Part shown: in pieces, positions 42,683-52,551 of the stretch
Layout: each line of letters starts with the position of its first letter
How positions within the stretch are numbered: the stretch's first letter is position 1
Source of the DNA: Polynucleobacter sp. MWH-Berg-3C6
GTDB lineage: Bacteria; Pseudomonadota; Gammaproteobacteria; Burkholderiales; Burkholderiaceae
Direction: 5' to 3'
Assembly: GCF_018881855.1 (NCBI RefSeq)
Contig: NZ_JACVPN010000002.1
Coordinates: 210,769-274,768 of the forward strand
Length of the DNA stretch: 64,000 bases
Program-made: the position numbers and the translations under genes
Notes under the pieces: model-generated
What the model saw: only the letters and a program-made list of their open reading frames with translations
What the model was told of the DNA's origin: nothing
The model's database searches: none

Positions 42683-43867
42683 CTAGGGCTCGATGCCTAA
42701 TTCAGTAGCTACAGCAGCACAATTTTGGCGAGCTTCATTTAATGCCTCGCCTAAACAATTGATATGGCCCATCTTTCTTCCAATGCGGGGGGCGGATTTG
42801 CCGTAGAGATGCAACTTTGCATCGGGATGAGCCAGGACTTTGTTCCAAGCAGGTTCTTTAGCTTTGTCTTCACTACCTTCAAACCAGAGATCGCCTAGTA
42901 AATTGAGCATAGAAACTGGCGCTAATTGCCGTGTATCACCTAAAGGTAGACGAGCCATCGCTCTGACTTGCTGCTCAAATTGACCAGTCACACAAGCATC
43001 CATGGTGTAGTGACCAGAGTTATGGGGACGAGGTGCAATTTCATTAGCAACGATATCGCCGTTCTTGAGTACAAAAAACTCAACGCAAAGAACGCCAACA
43101 TATTCAATCTTCCGAATCAGCGCCTTTGCTGCATCAACAATTTTTTTCTCTTGAGCAGGCTTGAGTGATGGAGCGGGCACGGTAGAGGTATGCAAAATAC
43201 CATCGCGGTGGATATTTTGTGACACGGGATAGGCGACAACCGCATCATCATGGCCCCGAACTACCAAAGCAGAAACCTCGAAATCAAGTTCCATACGCTT
43301 TTCTAGAACACAGGATACGCGTCCCAATTCATTCCAGGCAGCGGTCAATTCTTCTGAGCTATAAACAGTGATCTGACCCTTACCGTCATAACCCATGCGG
43401 GCAGTCTTTAAAATTCCAGGGAAGAGGTCTGCTGGAACATGAGCAATATCAGCATCATGCTCGATCACAAAATAAGGTGCAGGGCCAATATTGGTTTCAG
43501 ACTTCCAAGTGGCCAAGAATTTTTTCTCAGCAATACGATTTTGCGCTAGTGAGACACAACTACTACGCGGCGCCACAAATACACCTAAGGCTTCAAGCTC
43601 ATCTAAAGCTTGTGCAGGAACATTCTCAAACTCAGTACTGACAGATGAACATAAAGCTGCCATTTCTTTTAAGGCAGCAGAATCGACATAATCAGCTTGA
43701 ATAAATTTTTCTGCAATAGAGCCGGCAGGACTATCAGAACCAGGATCTAAAACACAGACTTTATACCCCATAGCTTGGGCCGCTTGGGTAAACATACGAC
43801 CCAGTTGACCACCGCCTAATATTCCTAAATATGAACCCGGCAAAATGGGTTCCATACGATCTGCCAT
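42683..43867 (-). CDS. purK: N5-carboxyaminoimidazole ribonucleotide synthase
   Basis: 394 residues. ATP-grasp enzyme that carboxylates AIR in purine synthesis. GILGGGQLGRMFTQAAQAMGY at the N-terminus, KTARMGYDGKGQ in the nucleotide-binding domain and NEIAPRPHNSGHYTMDAC at the catalytic site. Directly follows purE with four bases between them and hands its unstable product to PurE. Confidence 0.96.
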   Translation of the reverse strand: MADRMEPILPGSYLGILGGGQLGRMFTQAAQAMGYKVCVLDPGSDSPAGSIAEKFIQADYVDSAALKEMAALCSSVSTEFENVPAQALDELEALGVFVAPRSSCVSLAQNRIAEKKFLATWKSETNIGPAPYFVIEHDADIAHVPADLFPGILKTARMGYDGKGQITVYSSEELTAAWNELGRVSCVLEKRMELDFEVSALVVRGHDDAVVAYPVSQNIHRDGILHTSTVPAPSLKPAQEKKIVDAAKALIRKIEYVGVLCVEFFVLKNGDIVANEIAPRPHNSGHYTMDACVTGQFEQQVRAMARLPLGDTRQLAPVSMLNLLGDLWFEGSEDKAKEPAWNKVLAHPDAKLHLYGKSAPRIGRKMGHINCLGEALNEARQNCAAVATELGIEP

Positions 43868-43871
43868 GTAA

Positions 43872-44366
43872 TTAATATCCCGGCAAATTCATAGAGCGTG
43901 CAGTATCAGACTGCTTGGCACGAAACTCGCCAAGGCGCTTAGCAAGATCTGCATCATGCAAGGCAAGGCCTGCTATCACATGGAGGGCGGCATTGGCTGC
44001 ACCAGCTTCACCAATTGCAAAAGTAGCTACCGGAATACCTTTTGGCATTTGCACGATTGAATATAGCGAGTCTTCACCGCGTAAATATTTACTGGCTACG
44101 GGAACACCGTATACCGGAACAATTGTTTTTGAGGCAAGCATGCCTGGCAAGTGGGCTGCACCACCTGCGCCAGCAATAATGGCTTGCAGGCCATTCGATT
44201 GGGCGTTTTCTGCATACTGGAACATGTCATCAGGCATACGATGCGCGGAAAGCACTTTTGCCTCGTGAGCGATGCCAAACTGCTCGAGCATTTGAGCGGC
44301 ATGCTGCATGGTGTCCCAATCTGAATTGGAGCCCATCACGATTCCGACTATTGGCTTCTTGCTCAT
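43872..44366 (-). CDS. purE: N5-carboxyaminoimidazole ribonucleotide mutase
   Basis: 164 residues, normal. IVMGSNSDWDTMQHA (substrate loop), VLSAHRMPDDMF and GAGGAAHLPGMLAS are the class I PurE signatures. Moves the carboxyl group from N5-CAIR to carbon 4. Lies between purC and purK in the minus-strand block; the gap to purC is 40 bases. Confidence 0.96.
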   Translation of the reverse strand: MSKKPIVGIVMGSNSDWDTMQHAAQMLEQFGIAHEAKVLSAHRMPDDMFQYAENAQSNGLQAIIAGAGGAAHLPGMLASKTIVPVYGVPVASKYLRGEDSLYSIVQMPKGIPVATFAIGEAGAANAALHVIAGLALHDADLAKRLGEFRAKQSDTARSMNLPGY

Positions 44367-44406
44367 CTACCTCTCCACATGCCCTAAATATTGTCTAAGG
44401 GCTCTA

Positions 44407-45303
44407 TTATCCCTGAGTTAGACGATTCAGGGCTTCGCGGTACTTTTCAGCCGTCTTTTCAATCACCTCAGCAGGCAATTGGGGCGCAGGAGCGGTCTTG
44501 GGCCACAAGTTGCCATTGACTTGGGCAGTTTCTAACCAATCGCGCACAAACTGCTTGTCATAAGAAGGTGGGTTTGAGCCCACGTAATAGGTTTCAGCTG
44601 GCCAGAAGCGGGAGGAATCTGCAGTGAGAATCTCATCCATCAAAACCAATTGACCGGCATCATCTAAGCCAAACTCAAACTTAGTATCAGCAATGATAAT
44701 TCCACGAGTGGCAGCATATTCAGAAGCTTCTTTATAAAGACGAATACTGACTTCACGAATTTGATTGGCTAATTTCTCACCAATCAACTCCACCACCTTC
44801 TCAAAAGAAATATTCTCATCATGCTCACCAACATCTGCTTTAGCAGCCGGAGTAAAAATAGGCTCCGGTAATTTTTGGGCATTCTCAAGACCGGCTGGCA
44901 ATGCAATTCCACAAACCTTGCCTGTTTCTTTGTAATCCTTCCAGCCGCTCCCAGCCAAATAGCCGCGTACAACTGCCTCTACCAAAATAGGCTTTAAGCG
45001 CTTGGCAACAACTGCTCGACCTTTCACTTGTGAAACCTCATCAGGGCTAACGACTGTAGCCGGATCAATTCCAGTCAAGTGATTTGGAATCACTTTTGCC
45101 AACTTATCAAACCAAAAATTTGCCATTTGATTCAGTACAACACCCTTCTCTGGAATGGGTTCACCCATCACCACATCAAATGCAGATAAGCGATCAGTAG
45201 TGATCATCAAGAGTTTGTCATCGCCCAAAGCGTAGACATCACGTACCTTACCCTTAGATAGCAAAGGCAAGGACTGAATAGAGGTGGCGTACAAAGCTGG
45301 CAT
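44407..45303 (-). CDS. purC: Phosphoribosylaminoimidazole-succinocarboxamide synthase
   Basis: 298 residues, the longer type with the first conserved block [25 protein letters not shown] (positions about 45195-45270) and [17 protein letters not shown]. Ligates aspartate to CAIR. Next in the path after PurK and PurE, whose genes follow it. Starts six bases after the fba stop, tying purine synthesis to glycolysis genes in one transcript (inference from spacing). Confidence 0.95.
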   Translation of the reverse strand: MPALYATSIQSLPLLSKGKVRDVYALGDDKLLMITTDRLSAFDVVMGEPIPEKGVVLNQMANFWFDKLAKVIPNHLTGIDPATVVSPDEVSQVKGRAVVAKRLKPILVEAVVRGYLAGSGWKDYKETGKVCGIALPAGLENAQKLPEPIFTPAAKADVGEHDENISFEKVVELIGEKLANQIREVSIRLYKEASEYAATRGIIIADTKFEFGLDDAGQLVLMDEILTADSSRFWPAETYYVGSNPPSYDKQFVRDWLETAQVNGNLWPKTAPAPQLPAEVIEKTAEKYREALNRLTQG

Positions 45304-45309
45304 GTTGAT

Positions 45310-46374
45310 TCACTTCACGATCTGAGTTAGTTTGCCGCTCTTATAGAGTTCAGCCATTTTTTCCAAAGGAATCGGTTTGATTTTGGATGCTTGGCCAGCA
45401 GATCCAAACGCCTGAAAGCGCGCAATACATACCTTCTTCGCTGCTTCACGGGCTGGCTTCAAATAATCACGCGGGTCAAACTTACTTGGGTTCTCAATGA
45501 GATAGCGACGAATTGCACCCGTCATTGCCAAGCGAATATCAGTATCAATATTGATCTTACGAACACCATTCTTAATGCCTTCTTGAATCTCTTCTACTGG
45601 CACGCCATAAGTCTCTTTCATATCGCCGCCGAATTGACGAATTTCAGCGAGTAATTCCTGAGGAACACTGGAAGAACCGTGCATTACTAAATGCGTATTT
45701 GGAATGCGTGCATGGATTTCTCTAATACGGTCAATTGCCAAAATATCACCGGTTGGCTTTTTGGTGAACTTATATGCACCATGACTAGTGCCAATCGCAA
45801 TTGCCAAAGCATCGCATTGAGTAGCCTTTACAAAGTCAGCAGCTTGCTCAACGTCCGTTAACAACTGCTCACGTGTCATCTTGCCATCAGCGCCATGACC
45901 ATCTTCCTTGTCGCCCTGCATTGTCTCCAGAGAGCCTAATACGCCAAGCTCAGCTTCTACAGTAACCCCAATGGAATGAGAAAACTTCACGACCTCTTTA
46001 GAAACATCGATGTTGTACTCATAACTGGCAACCGTTTTACCGTCAGCTTCGAGCGAACCATCCATCATTACACTGGTAAAGCCGCTCTTGATAGCAGCCA
46101 TACAAACAGCCGGGCTTTGGCCGTGATCTTGATGCATCACCACTGGAATATGGGGATAGGCCTCGACTGCTGCAGAAATCAAATGACGCAAGAATGCTTC
46201 ACCAGCATATTTGCGCGCCCCTGCCGATGCCTGCATGATGACTGGAGAGTCAGCCTCATTGGCTGCTTCCATAATCGCAGTCACCTGCTCTAAGTTATTG
46301 ACATTAAATGCTGGTAAGCCATAACCGTTTTCGGCTGCATGATCCAAGAGTTGTCGTAAAGATACTAAAGCCAT
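45310..46374 (-). CDS. fba: Class II fructose-1,6-bisphosphate aldolase
   Basis: 354 residues. Zinc-dependent aldolase of glycolysis and gluconeogenesis (Calvin-type subclass by look). Zinc and substrate motifs: [36 protein letters not shown] and [13 protein letters not shown], and [14 protein letters not shown] near the end. The gap upstream to pyk is 46 bases of A/T-rich sequence with no clear terminator. Confidence 0.95.
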   Translation of the reverse strand: MALVSLRQLLDHAAENGYGLPAFNVNNLEQVTAIMEAANEADSPVIMQASAGARKYAGEAFLRHLISAAVEAYPHIPVVMHQDHGQSPAVCMAAIKSGFTSVMMDGSLEADGKTVASYEYNIDVSKEVVKFSHSIGVTVEAELGVLGSLETMQGDKEDGHGADGKMTREQLLTDVEQAADFVKATQCDALAIAIGTSHGAYKFTKKPTGDILAIDRIREIHARIPNTHLVMHGSSSVPQELLAEIRQFGGDMKETYGVPVEEIQEGIKNGVRKINIDTDIRLAMTGAIRRYLIENPSKFDPRDYLKPAREAAKKVCIARFQAFGSAGQASKIKPIPLEKMAELYKSGKLTQIVK

Positions 46375-46420
46375 GGTGTTCTCTTAATAGATATAGATAA
46401 ATAGTTAATTGATGTACAAA

Positions 46421-47857
46421 TTACTTCACATGAATAATTTTGAGATTATTTGTGCCGCCGGGTTCGCCCATTGGCTCGCCTGATGTCAAAACTACAGTGT
46501 CACCCTTTTTGACTGCCCCAGACTTTTTCAAGCAAGCCTCTACTTCTTGTAAAGCGGTATCACGGTCTTTGGTGTAATCCAAGCCAATCGGTGTGACATT
46601 ACGGTAGGTACTCAATGCTCGTTGAGTTGCAATCTTTGAAGTCAAAGCAAAGATAGGCACATGAATGTTATGACGGCTCATCCAAATTGGTGTTGAACCA
46701 GAGTCTGTTAGCGCAGCAATCGCATTGGCGTTTAAATGATGGGCAGTAAATAGAGCACCCAATGCAATCGTTTGATCAATGCGAGTAAAGGTTTGATCTA
46801 AAAAGTCTGTATCCAACTTTACGCGATCTGATTTTTCAGCCTCAACACAAATTTCTGCCATTGCTTTAATCGTTTGCACTGGATAAGAGCCTGCTGCAGA
46901 TTCTGCTGAAAGCATTACTGCGTCAGTACCATCCAAGACCGCATTGGCTACGTCACTTACTTCTGCACGCGTAGGTACTGGAGCATTAATCATGGACTCC
47001 ATCATTTGCGTTGCAGTAATCGTAAATTTATCTGCTTCACGCGCCCAAGAAATCATGCGCTTTTGTAATGCTGGTACTGCAGCGTTACCAACCTCAATGG
47101 CGAGGTCACCACGAGCAACCATAATGCCATCGCTCTCAGCAATGATGCTTTTAAGTGCTTTAGGCTCAATTGCTTCAGCACGCTCAACTTTGGCAATCGT
47201 TCTTACTTTACCAACGCCATGTTTAGCGCTGGCTGCATCAGCTAATTTACGGGCATACGCCATATCAGCGCCATCTTTTGGAAAACTAATCGCCAAGAAA
47301 TCAACGCCCATGGCAATAGCAGCATCCAAATCAGCAATGTCTTTTTCTGTGAGGGCTGGTGCTGTTAAACCACCACCAGCGCGATTGATACCCTTGTTAT
47401 TTGAGAGCGGGCCGCCTTGCTCTACGAGCGTAAAAATTTCACCACCCTTAACACTCTCAACCCGCAGCACAACCAAGCCATCATTTAATAAGAGGCGATC
47501 GCCAGGCTTCACATCGCTGGGCAGCTCTTTGTAATCGAGTCCTACACGGCCTTGATCGCCAAGCTCACAAGCAACGTCGAGAATAAATTTCTCGCCTTCT
47601 TTTAGCAGAATTTTGCTATCTGCAAATTTACCTACGCGAATTTTAGGTCCTTGCAGGTCGGCCATGATGCCAACTTCTTTACCAACTTCAGCAGATATGC
47701 TTCTGACTAAATCATGGCGAGCTTTGTGATCTGCGACTGTGCCATGCGAGAAATTCATGCGCACAACATCAACACCTGCACGAATCATCTCGCGCAATAC
47801 CTCAGGCTTCTCAGATGCGGGTCCTAGTGTTGCAATAATTTTTGTAGCTCGTAACAT
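46421..47857 (-). CDS. pyk: Pyruvate kinase
   Basis: 478 residues. KIIATLGPASEKPEVLREMI at the N-terminus, VRMNFSHG, MADLQGPKIRVGKF, the catalytic IAKVERAEAIEP and MVARGDLAIEVG, and TATQMMESMINAPVPTRAEVSDVANAV. Converts phosphoenolpyruvate to pyruvate. Starts two bases after the pgk stop, so it is surely co-transcribed with pgk. Confidence 0.96.
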   Translation of the reverse strand: MLRATKIIATLGPASEKPEVLREMIRAGVDVVRMNFSHGTVADHKARHDLVRSISAEVGKEVGIMADLQGPKIRVGKFADSKILLKEGEKFILDVACELGDQGRVGLDYKELPSDVKPGDRLLLNDGLVVLRVESVKGGEIFTLVEQGGPLSNNKGINRAGGGLTAPALTEKDIADLDAAIAMGVDFLAISFPKDGADMAYARKLADAASAKHGVGKVRTIAKVERAEAIEPKALKSIIAESDGIMVARGDLAIEVGNAAVPALQKRMISWAREADKFTITATQMMESMINAPVPTRAEVSDVANAVLDGTDAVMLSAESAAGSYPVQTIKAMAEICVEAEKSDRVKLDTDFLDQTFTRIDQTIALGALFTAHHLNANAIAALTDSGSTPIWMSRHNIHVPIFALTSKIATQRALSTYRNVTPIGLDYTKDRDTALQEVEACLKKSGAVKKGDTVVLTSGEPMGEPGGTNNLKIIHVK

Positions 47858-47859
47858 AT

Positions 47860-49083
47860 TTAGCCTTTCGCTCTTTCGGCAAGTACTGCAAAGGCTGGCA
47901 AAGTTTTACCTTCAAGGAACTCCAAGAAAGCACCGCCGCCAGTTGAGATGTAATCCACTTGATTTTCAATACCGTATTTGGCAATTGCTGCCAATGTATC
48001 GCCTCCACCAGCAATTGAAAACGCTGGTGAGTGCGCAATTGCTGCAGCTAGCATTTTTGTACCGCCGCCAAATTGATCAATTTCAAATACGCCCAATGGG
48101 CCATTCCACACAATCGTGCCAGCATGCGCCAGCATTGTGGAAAGACGCGCAGCAGTCTTAGGGCCGATATCCAGAATCATGTCATCTTCTGCCACCTGAT
48201 CTGAAGACACTCGATTTGCACGCGCCAAGGGAGAGAGTTCATTAGCCACTACAACATCTTCAGGAATAGGAACGTGTGCGCCACGTTTTTCCATCAGATC
48301 CATAATTTCCCTAGCCTCATTCACCAAATCTGGTTCAGCAAGCGATTTGCCAATTGGCAAACCTTTAGCCAGCATGAAAGTATTAGCAATACCGCCGCCA
48401 ACAATTAACTCATCGACTTTCTCAGAGAGTGCTTTGAGGATGGTGAGCTTAGAAGAAACTTTAGAACCAGCAACAATGGCTACTAACGGGCGCTTTGGAC
48501 TTGCTAGCGCACGACTTAATGCATCTAGTTCAGCAGCCATCAAAGGACCAGCACAAGCTACAGGTGCAAACTTCGCAACACCATGAGTCGTTGCTTCGGC
48601 ACGATGCGCCGTACCAAATGCATCGTTCACATATACATCACAAAGAGCAGAAATCTTTTTTGCCAACTCATCACTATTCTTTTTCTCGCCTACATTGAGA
48701 CGGCAGTTCTCCAGAAGAACCATTTCGCCTGGATTGACTTCAAATCCGCCATCTACCCAGTTACTAATGAGCGGAACTTTGCGATGAAGCAAAGTAGCAA
48801 TGCGATCAGCTACTGGGGCCAAACTGTCTTCAGATTTAAATTGGCCTTCAGTTGGACGACCTAAATGTGAAGTCACCATCACAGCAGCGCCAGCATCTAG
48901 ACACATCTGCACCGCAGGCATCGATGCCCGAATGCGAGTGTCTTCCGTAATATTGCCCGCTTCATCTTGGGGCACATTGAGGTCGGCGCGAATCAGAACC
49001 CGCTTTCCCTTTAATTGGCCTGACTGAGCTAATTCACTGAGACGTTTAACTTTAAATAAGGATTCCGGCATGAGATTGGGCAA
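47860..49083 (-). CDS. pgk: Phosphoglycerate kinase
   Basis: 407 residues. [16 protein letters not shown] near residue 24, [13 protein letters not shown], the two-lobe fold and the C-terminal [30 protein letters not shown] nucleotide region (positions about 47905-47995). Glycolysis. First gene of the block pgk-pyk-fba-purC-purE-purK-sua5, which runs 7.5 kb with gaps of 2 to 46 bases. The divergent gap to ilvE (49084-49259, 176 bases) holds no gene and should carry both promoters. Confidence 0.96.
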   Translation of the reverse strand: MPNLMPESLFKVKRLSELAQSGQLKGKRVLIRADLNVPQDEAGNITEDTRIRASMPAVQMCLDAGAAVMVTSHLGRPTEGQFKSEDSLAPVADRIATLLHRKVPLISNWVDGGFEVNPGEMVLLENCRLNVGEKKNSDELAKKISALCDVYVNDAFGTAHRAEATTHGVAKFAPVACAGPLMAAELDALSRALASPKRPLVAIVAGSKVSSKLTILKALSEKVDELIVGGGIANTFMLAKGLPIGKSLAEPDLVNEAREIMDLMEKRGAHVPIPEDVVVANELSPLARANRVSSDQVAEDDMILDIGPKTAARLSTMLAHAGTIVWNGPLGVFEIDQFGGGTKMLAAAIAHSPAFSIAGGGDTLAAIAKYGIENQVDYISTGGGAFLEFLEGKTLPAFAVLAERAKG

Positions 49084-49259
49084 ATTGGGTGATTTATGGG
49101 GAATACTCCATTCTAAATCGTCTAGCCCAACTACCCCGAAGGATCTAAGCCACGTAAGGCCCTGCCTGCTCTACAATAGGCGCTTGGACGCATTTTGGGT
49201 CTGGGGCCATAAACCCTCCCTCGGCGACCCGATTAACCAGATACAAAAAGGTAGAGAAA

Positions 49260-50183
49260 ATGTCGATGTCTGACCGCGATGGCTTTATTTGGTCCGATGG
49301 GAAGCTTATTCCCTGGCGTGAGGCCAATATTCATGTCCTAACCCATAGTCTGCACTACGGTATGGGCGTTTTTGAAGGCATCCGCGCCTACAAAACCCCG
49401 CAAGGCACAGCCATTTTCCGCCTCCCAGAGCACGTAAAGCGTCTCTTTAATGGCACCAAGATTTTCCAAATGAATATGCCTTTCAGCCAAGAGGTAATTT
49501 CCAAGGCAATTATTGAGGTGGTCAATAGTAACAAGCTCGAAGCTTGCTATATCCGCCCAATCATTTTTATTGGCTCCCAAAAACTGGGTATCTCTCCTAA
49601 GGGCAACAGTATTCATACTGCAATTGCTGCCTGGGAATGGGGTGCTTATTTGGGCGAAGATGGTCTGAACAAGGGTATTCGAGTAAAGACTTCTTCATTT
49701 ACCCGCCACTTTGTGAACTCATCACTCGTGCGTGCCAAAGCTTCTGGCTACTACATCAACTCCATTTTGGCTAATCAGGAAGTCACTGCCAACGGATATG
49801 ACGAAGCTTTGTTGCTAGACACCGAGGGTTATGTTTCCGAGGGCTCCGGCGAGAACCTCTTCATGATTCGCAATGGCATTGTGTATACCCCTGACTTAGC
49901 ATCCTGCTTAGACGGCATCACTCGTGACTCTGTGATTCAAATTGCTAAAGATCTGGGCTATGAAGTTCGTGAAAAACGATTGACGCGTGATGAAGTTTAT
50001 TCCGCCGATGAAGCGTTCTTTACTGGTACTGCCGCTGAAGTGACTCCGATTCGCGAATTAGATGACCGCACCATTGGTGATGGCAAGCGTGGTCCGATTA
50101 CCGAACAAATTCAGAAGACCTATTTTGATGCGGTATATGGTAGAAATGATCAATACAAATCTTGGCTCACCTACGTTAAGTAA
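49260..50183 (+). CDS. ilvE: Branched-chain amino acid aminotransferase
   Basis: 307 residues. PLP enzyme of fold type IV that makes leucine, isoleucine and valine. LHYGMGVFEGIRAYKTPQG near residue 36, the catalytic lysine in SSLVRAKASGYYINSILA, and EGSGENLFMIRNG and FFTGTAAEVTPIREL in the C-terminal half. A purine-rich stretch (AGGTAGAGAAA) before the ATG serves as ribosome binding site. The zinc-ribbon gene follows after 14 bases. Confidence 0.96.
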   Translation: MSMSDRDGFIWSDGKLIPWREANIHVLTHSLHYGMGVFEGIRAYKTPQGTAIFRLPEHVKRLFNGTKIFQMNMPFSQEVISKAIIEVVNSNKLEACYIRPIIFIGSQKLGISPKGNSIHTAIAAWEWGAYLGEDGLNKGIRVKTSSFTRHFVNSSLVRAKASGYYINSILANQEVTANGYDEALLLDTEGYVSEGSGENLFMIRNGIVYTPDLASCLDGITRDSVIQIAKDLGYEVREKRLTRDEVYSADEAFFTGTAAEVTPIRELDDRTIGDGKRGPITEQIQKTYFDAVYGRNDQYKSWLTYVK

Positions 50184-50197
50184 TCAGGAATAGAAAC

Positions 50198-50386
50198 ATG
50201 ACTCAAGCTCAAGTTGTTATGGTGAACGGCAAAGACTTGCCATTGCATTGCCCCACCAATCAAACTCCAGCCTGGAACTCACATCCACGGGTTTTCTTAG
50301 ACATCACCAAAACTGGGGAAGCTAAGTGCCCATACTGTGGTGCTGATTACAAATTGATTCCTGGCACTGAGCCACACGGACATTAA
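50198..50386 (+). CDS. Small zinc-finger protein (zf-CHCC type)
   Basis: 62 residues. One zinc-ribbon with C-x9-H-x(n)-C-x2-C spacing: LHCPTNQTPAWNSHPRVFLD and CPYCGADY. It resembles the zinc domain of the mitochondrial complex I subunit NDUFS6, and in betaproteobacteria is regularly found between ilvE and waaF, as here. Its molecular job is not known to me. Cytoplasmic. Confidence 0.85.
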   Translation: MTQAQVVMVNGKDLPLHCPTNQTPAWNSHPRVFLDITKTGEAKCPYCGADYKLIPGTEPHGH

Positions 50387-50392
50387 GCCTTA

Positions 50393-50416
50393 TCAGCGCC
50401 TCTCTTGAGGCGCTGA
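50393..50416 (+). other. Perfect hairpin between the zinc-finger gene and waaF
   Basis: Ten-base perfect stem TCAGCGCCTC / GAGGCGCTGA with a four-base loop TCTT. It is followed by GTCGGGATAC, without a T-run, so it is not a classical terminator. It starts six bases after the upstream stop and ends 15 bases before the waaF ATG. It may be an intercistronic processing or stability element, or a rho-dependent stop helper. Confidence 0.6.
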
Positions 50417-50431
50417 GTCGGGATACAACAC

Positions 50432-51469
50432 ATGCACAGTATTCTGATCATTGCCCCTAACTGGATTGGGGATGCAGTAACCACTCAGCCCTTGCTGGCC
50501 AATCTCAAAATACTTTATCCAGATTCCAAAATTGATGTGCTTGCCAGTAATTGGGTAGCGCCTATCTATCGTGCATGCTCAGAAGTGCATGAAGTGATTG
50601 AAGCAAAATTTGAGCATCGCAAACTGCAATGGAACTTACGCAAACAACTAGCCAAAAAGATTGAGGCCAAACAGTATCAAGCGTGTTTTGTATTGCCCAA
50701 CAGTTTCAAATCTGCACTGATTCCTTGGCTGGCCAACATCCCTTTTCGAATTGGCTATCGTGGGGAGCTGCGTTTTGGCCTCATTAATCTAGCGCTAGAT
50801 AACCCAAGCAAAATCAAACGCCCACCGATGGTGGAGCACTACTCAGCACTGAGCGAGCTTCTCAAAGATGGCGAGTCACTTCCACTGACTCAGCTGGTTC
50901 CTAAACTCAATGTTTCAAACGCAGCAAAACAATTTGTAGAAAATAAATTGAAAGGTGCCAACATTTGTGGCGACTCAATTTATGTAATGTGCCCAGGCGC
51001 AGAATACGGACCCACAAAACGTTGGCCTACTGAGCACTTCGCGACACTCGCACAAAAGCTCATCGTAGAAAATCCAAACGTTCAGATAGTACTTTTGGGC
51101 AGTAAAAGCGATCATGTTCTTGGCCAAGAAATTACTTCCCAGGCTAAGCAAAACAACAATATTCATAACTGGTGTGGCAATACCTCCTTAGATGAAGCAA
51201 TTGCTTTGATTGGCATGAGCAAGGCTGTAGTCAGCAACGATTCAGGCTTGATGCATATTGCAGCCGCGCTCAAGACTCCCCAGGTTGCTATCTTTGGATC
51301 CAGTGACCCCGCCCATACACCCCCTTTGTCTGATAGAGCTAAGGTTATTTGGCTCAATATGCCTTGCAGCCCATGCCATAAACGAGAGTGCCCATTAGGC
51401 CACTTACGGTGCCTAAAAGACATACTGCCGGAACAAGTATTAGCTACACTCAATACATTGAAATCATGA
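50432..51469 (+). CDS. waaF: ADP-heptose:LPS heptosyltransferase II
   Basis: 345 residues, GT-9 fold. IAPNWIGDAVTTQPLLANLK at the N-terminus, CPGAEYGPTKRWPTEHFA in the nucleotide domain, SNDSGLMHIAAALKTPQVAIFGSSDPAHTPPL near residue 270 (positions about 51235-51330) and a C-terminal cysteine cluster (PCSPCHKRECPLGHLRC). Adds the second heptose to the LPS inner core. With waaA in this window it confirms a core with Kdo and heptose. Confidence 0.94.
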   Translation: MHSILIIAPNWIGDAVTTQPLLANLKILYPDSKIDVLASNWVAPIYRACSEVHEVIEAKFEHRKLQWNLRKQLAKKIEAKQYQACFVLPNSFKSALIPWLANIPFRIGYRGELRFGLINLALDNPSKIKRPPMVEHYSALSELLKDGESLPLTQLVPKLNVSNAAKQFVENKLKGANICGDSIYVMCPGAEYGPTKRWPTEHFATLAQKLIVENPNVQIVLLGSKSDHVLGQEITSQAKQNNNIHNWCGNTSLDEAIALIGMSKAVVSNDSGLMHIAAALKTPQVAIFGSSDPAHTPPLSDRAKVIWLNMPCSPCHKRECPLGHLRCLKDILPEQVLATLNTLKS

Positions 51470-51485
51470 CTCGGAAAAGTAAGTG

Positions 51486-51920
51486 ATGACTAAACTTGCA
51501 AGACTCTTTCACAATGCTGATGAAGTTGTAGACGCCTGGCGAGATGCGTTGCGCCATCGCGATGTCAAAGGTGCATTAGATATCTGGCTTGATGACGACT
51601 CTATTACTTGCGTGCTGCCAGAAGGTCATCGCCTAAGTGGTCATGCAGAAATACGTCAAGGCTTAGAGAGGCTTTTATCCAAGCAGCCATTATTTTTAGA
51701 GCCGATTGCCTGTATTAGTCACTCCATTCCAGGGGCTGCCATTTATGACACCACTGAAGCAGTTCATCTTAGAGCTGATCAAGTAGAAGCTGAATTTTTC
51801 TTAAATATCACTCTCGTGCTCTTACAAGATAGTCAGGGCTGGCGCATCGCACACCTGCACGCCAGTCGCTCCACTGAAGATACTTTTGACGCACCCTCAA
51901 CACCCCACGGTCTTCATTAA
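51486..51920 (+). CDS. SnoaL/NTF2-like protein
   Basis: 144 residues from the ATG at 51486 (a GTG at 51483 is in frame directly before). NTF2-like alpha+beta fold: ARLFHNADEVVDAWRDALRHRDVKGALDIWLDDDSITCVLPEGHRLSGHAEIRQGL (positions about 51500-51665) is the usual N-terminal helix, acidic turn and strand, and WRIAHLHAS closes the fold. Similar to YybH/SnoaL_3 family proteins in betaproteobacteria located after waaF. No enzymatic residues can be assigned, and the function is unknown. Confidence 0.75.
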   Translation: MTKLARLFHNADEVVDAWRDALRHRDVKGALDIWLDDDSITCVLPEGHRLSGHAEIRQGLERLLSKQPLFLEPIACISHSIPGAAIYDTTEAVHLRADQVEAEFFLNITLVLLQDSQGWRIAHLHASRSTEDTFDAPSTPHGLH

Positions 51921-51928
51921 ACATCGAC

Positions 51929-52549
51929 ATGGATGAGCAAGTATTGCGGTCGCTCATCAAGTGGCCTAATGTACCGGATTGCTTTGGTTGGCTTGCCTTA
52001 GATCGACGAGGACAGTGGCGTATGCGTGATGAATTCGCGCAGCAAAATCAATTACCTGGCCAGGTGATCACCCATACAGCCTTAAATGAATTTATCTCCA
52101 GAAACTATGCATGCGATAGCCTAGGAAGATACTTTTTTCAGAATGGTCCCCAACGTGTATTCGTCACGCTCGACGCTATGCCCTGGGTGGTTCGCATCAC
52201 ACCAAGCGAGAACGGCCTGGAGATGCTGACACAATGCAAAAACCCAATACAGGCAAGCGGTGCCTTGAGTGATGAGGGTGGCAATATTTATATTCTTGGC
52301 AAAGTAAAACAACTGACTGACAGAGATAAAAATGCAGCGCAGTTTTCTACAGAGGATTGTCAAACCGTAGCCCTCTTACATGATCACGACTTAGATCATT
52401 TTTCTGAACTGGCCAAACTACGTGAAGAAGCTTGTAGTTTTGGTGGATCTTGGACCTGGCAAGGAAAACAATTGCCATTAGACCCAATCCATTCAGAAGA
52501 GCTTGCCACTCGCTTTCAATTCATTGCAAAGCCAACCGATCGATCGTAG
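51929..52549 (+). CDS. Conserved betaproteobacterial protein, DUF2946-like
   Basis: 206 residues, no signal peptide or membrane segment. KWPNVPDCFGWLALDRRGQWRMRDE and ISRNYACDSLGRYFFQNGPQRVFVTLDAMPWVVRI (positions about 51960-52200) are strongly conserved in Burkholderiales proteins that I recall under DUF2946; the DUF number should be checked. Acts in the cytoplasm by prediction, function unknown. Eight bases after the SnoaL-like gene, so probably one transcript with it. Two bases separate its stop from that of the convergent protease gene. Confidence 0.65.
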   Translation: MDEQVLRSLIKWPNVPDCFGWLALDRRGQWRMRDEFAQQNQLPGQVITHTALNEFISRNYACDSLGRYFFQNGPQRVFVTLDAMPWVVRITPSENGLEMLTQCKNPIQASGALSDEGGNIYILGKVKQLTDRDKNAAQFSTEDCQTVALLHDHDLDHFSELAKLREEACSFGGSWTWQGKQLPLDPIHSEELATRFQFIAKPTDRS

Positions 52550-52551
52550 TC

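Noticed and set aside
45650..45662. ATTCCTGAGG inside fba as a further regulator box
   Set aside because: A half-site only, within a conserved coding sequence and without the TAGG arm.
46944..47534. 196-codon open frame on the plus strand opposite pyk
   Set aside because: Shadow of pyruvate kinase; the Ser/Ala-rich translation is typical of an antisense frame of a conserved gene.
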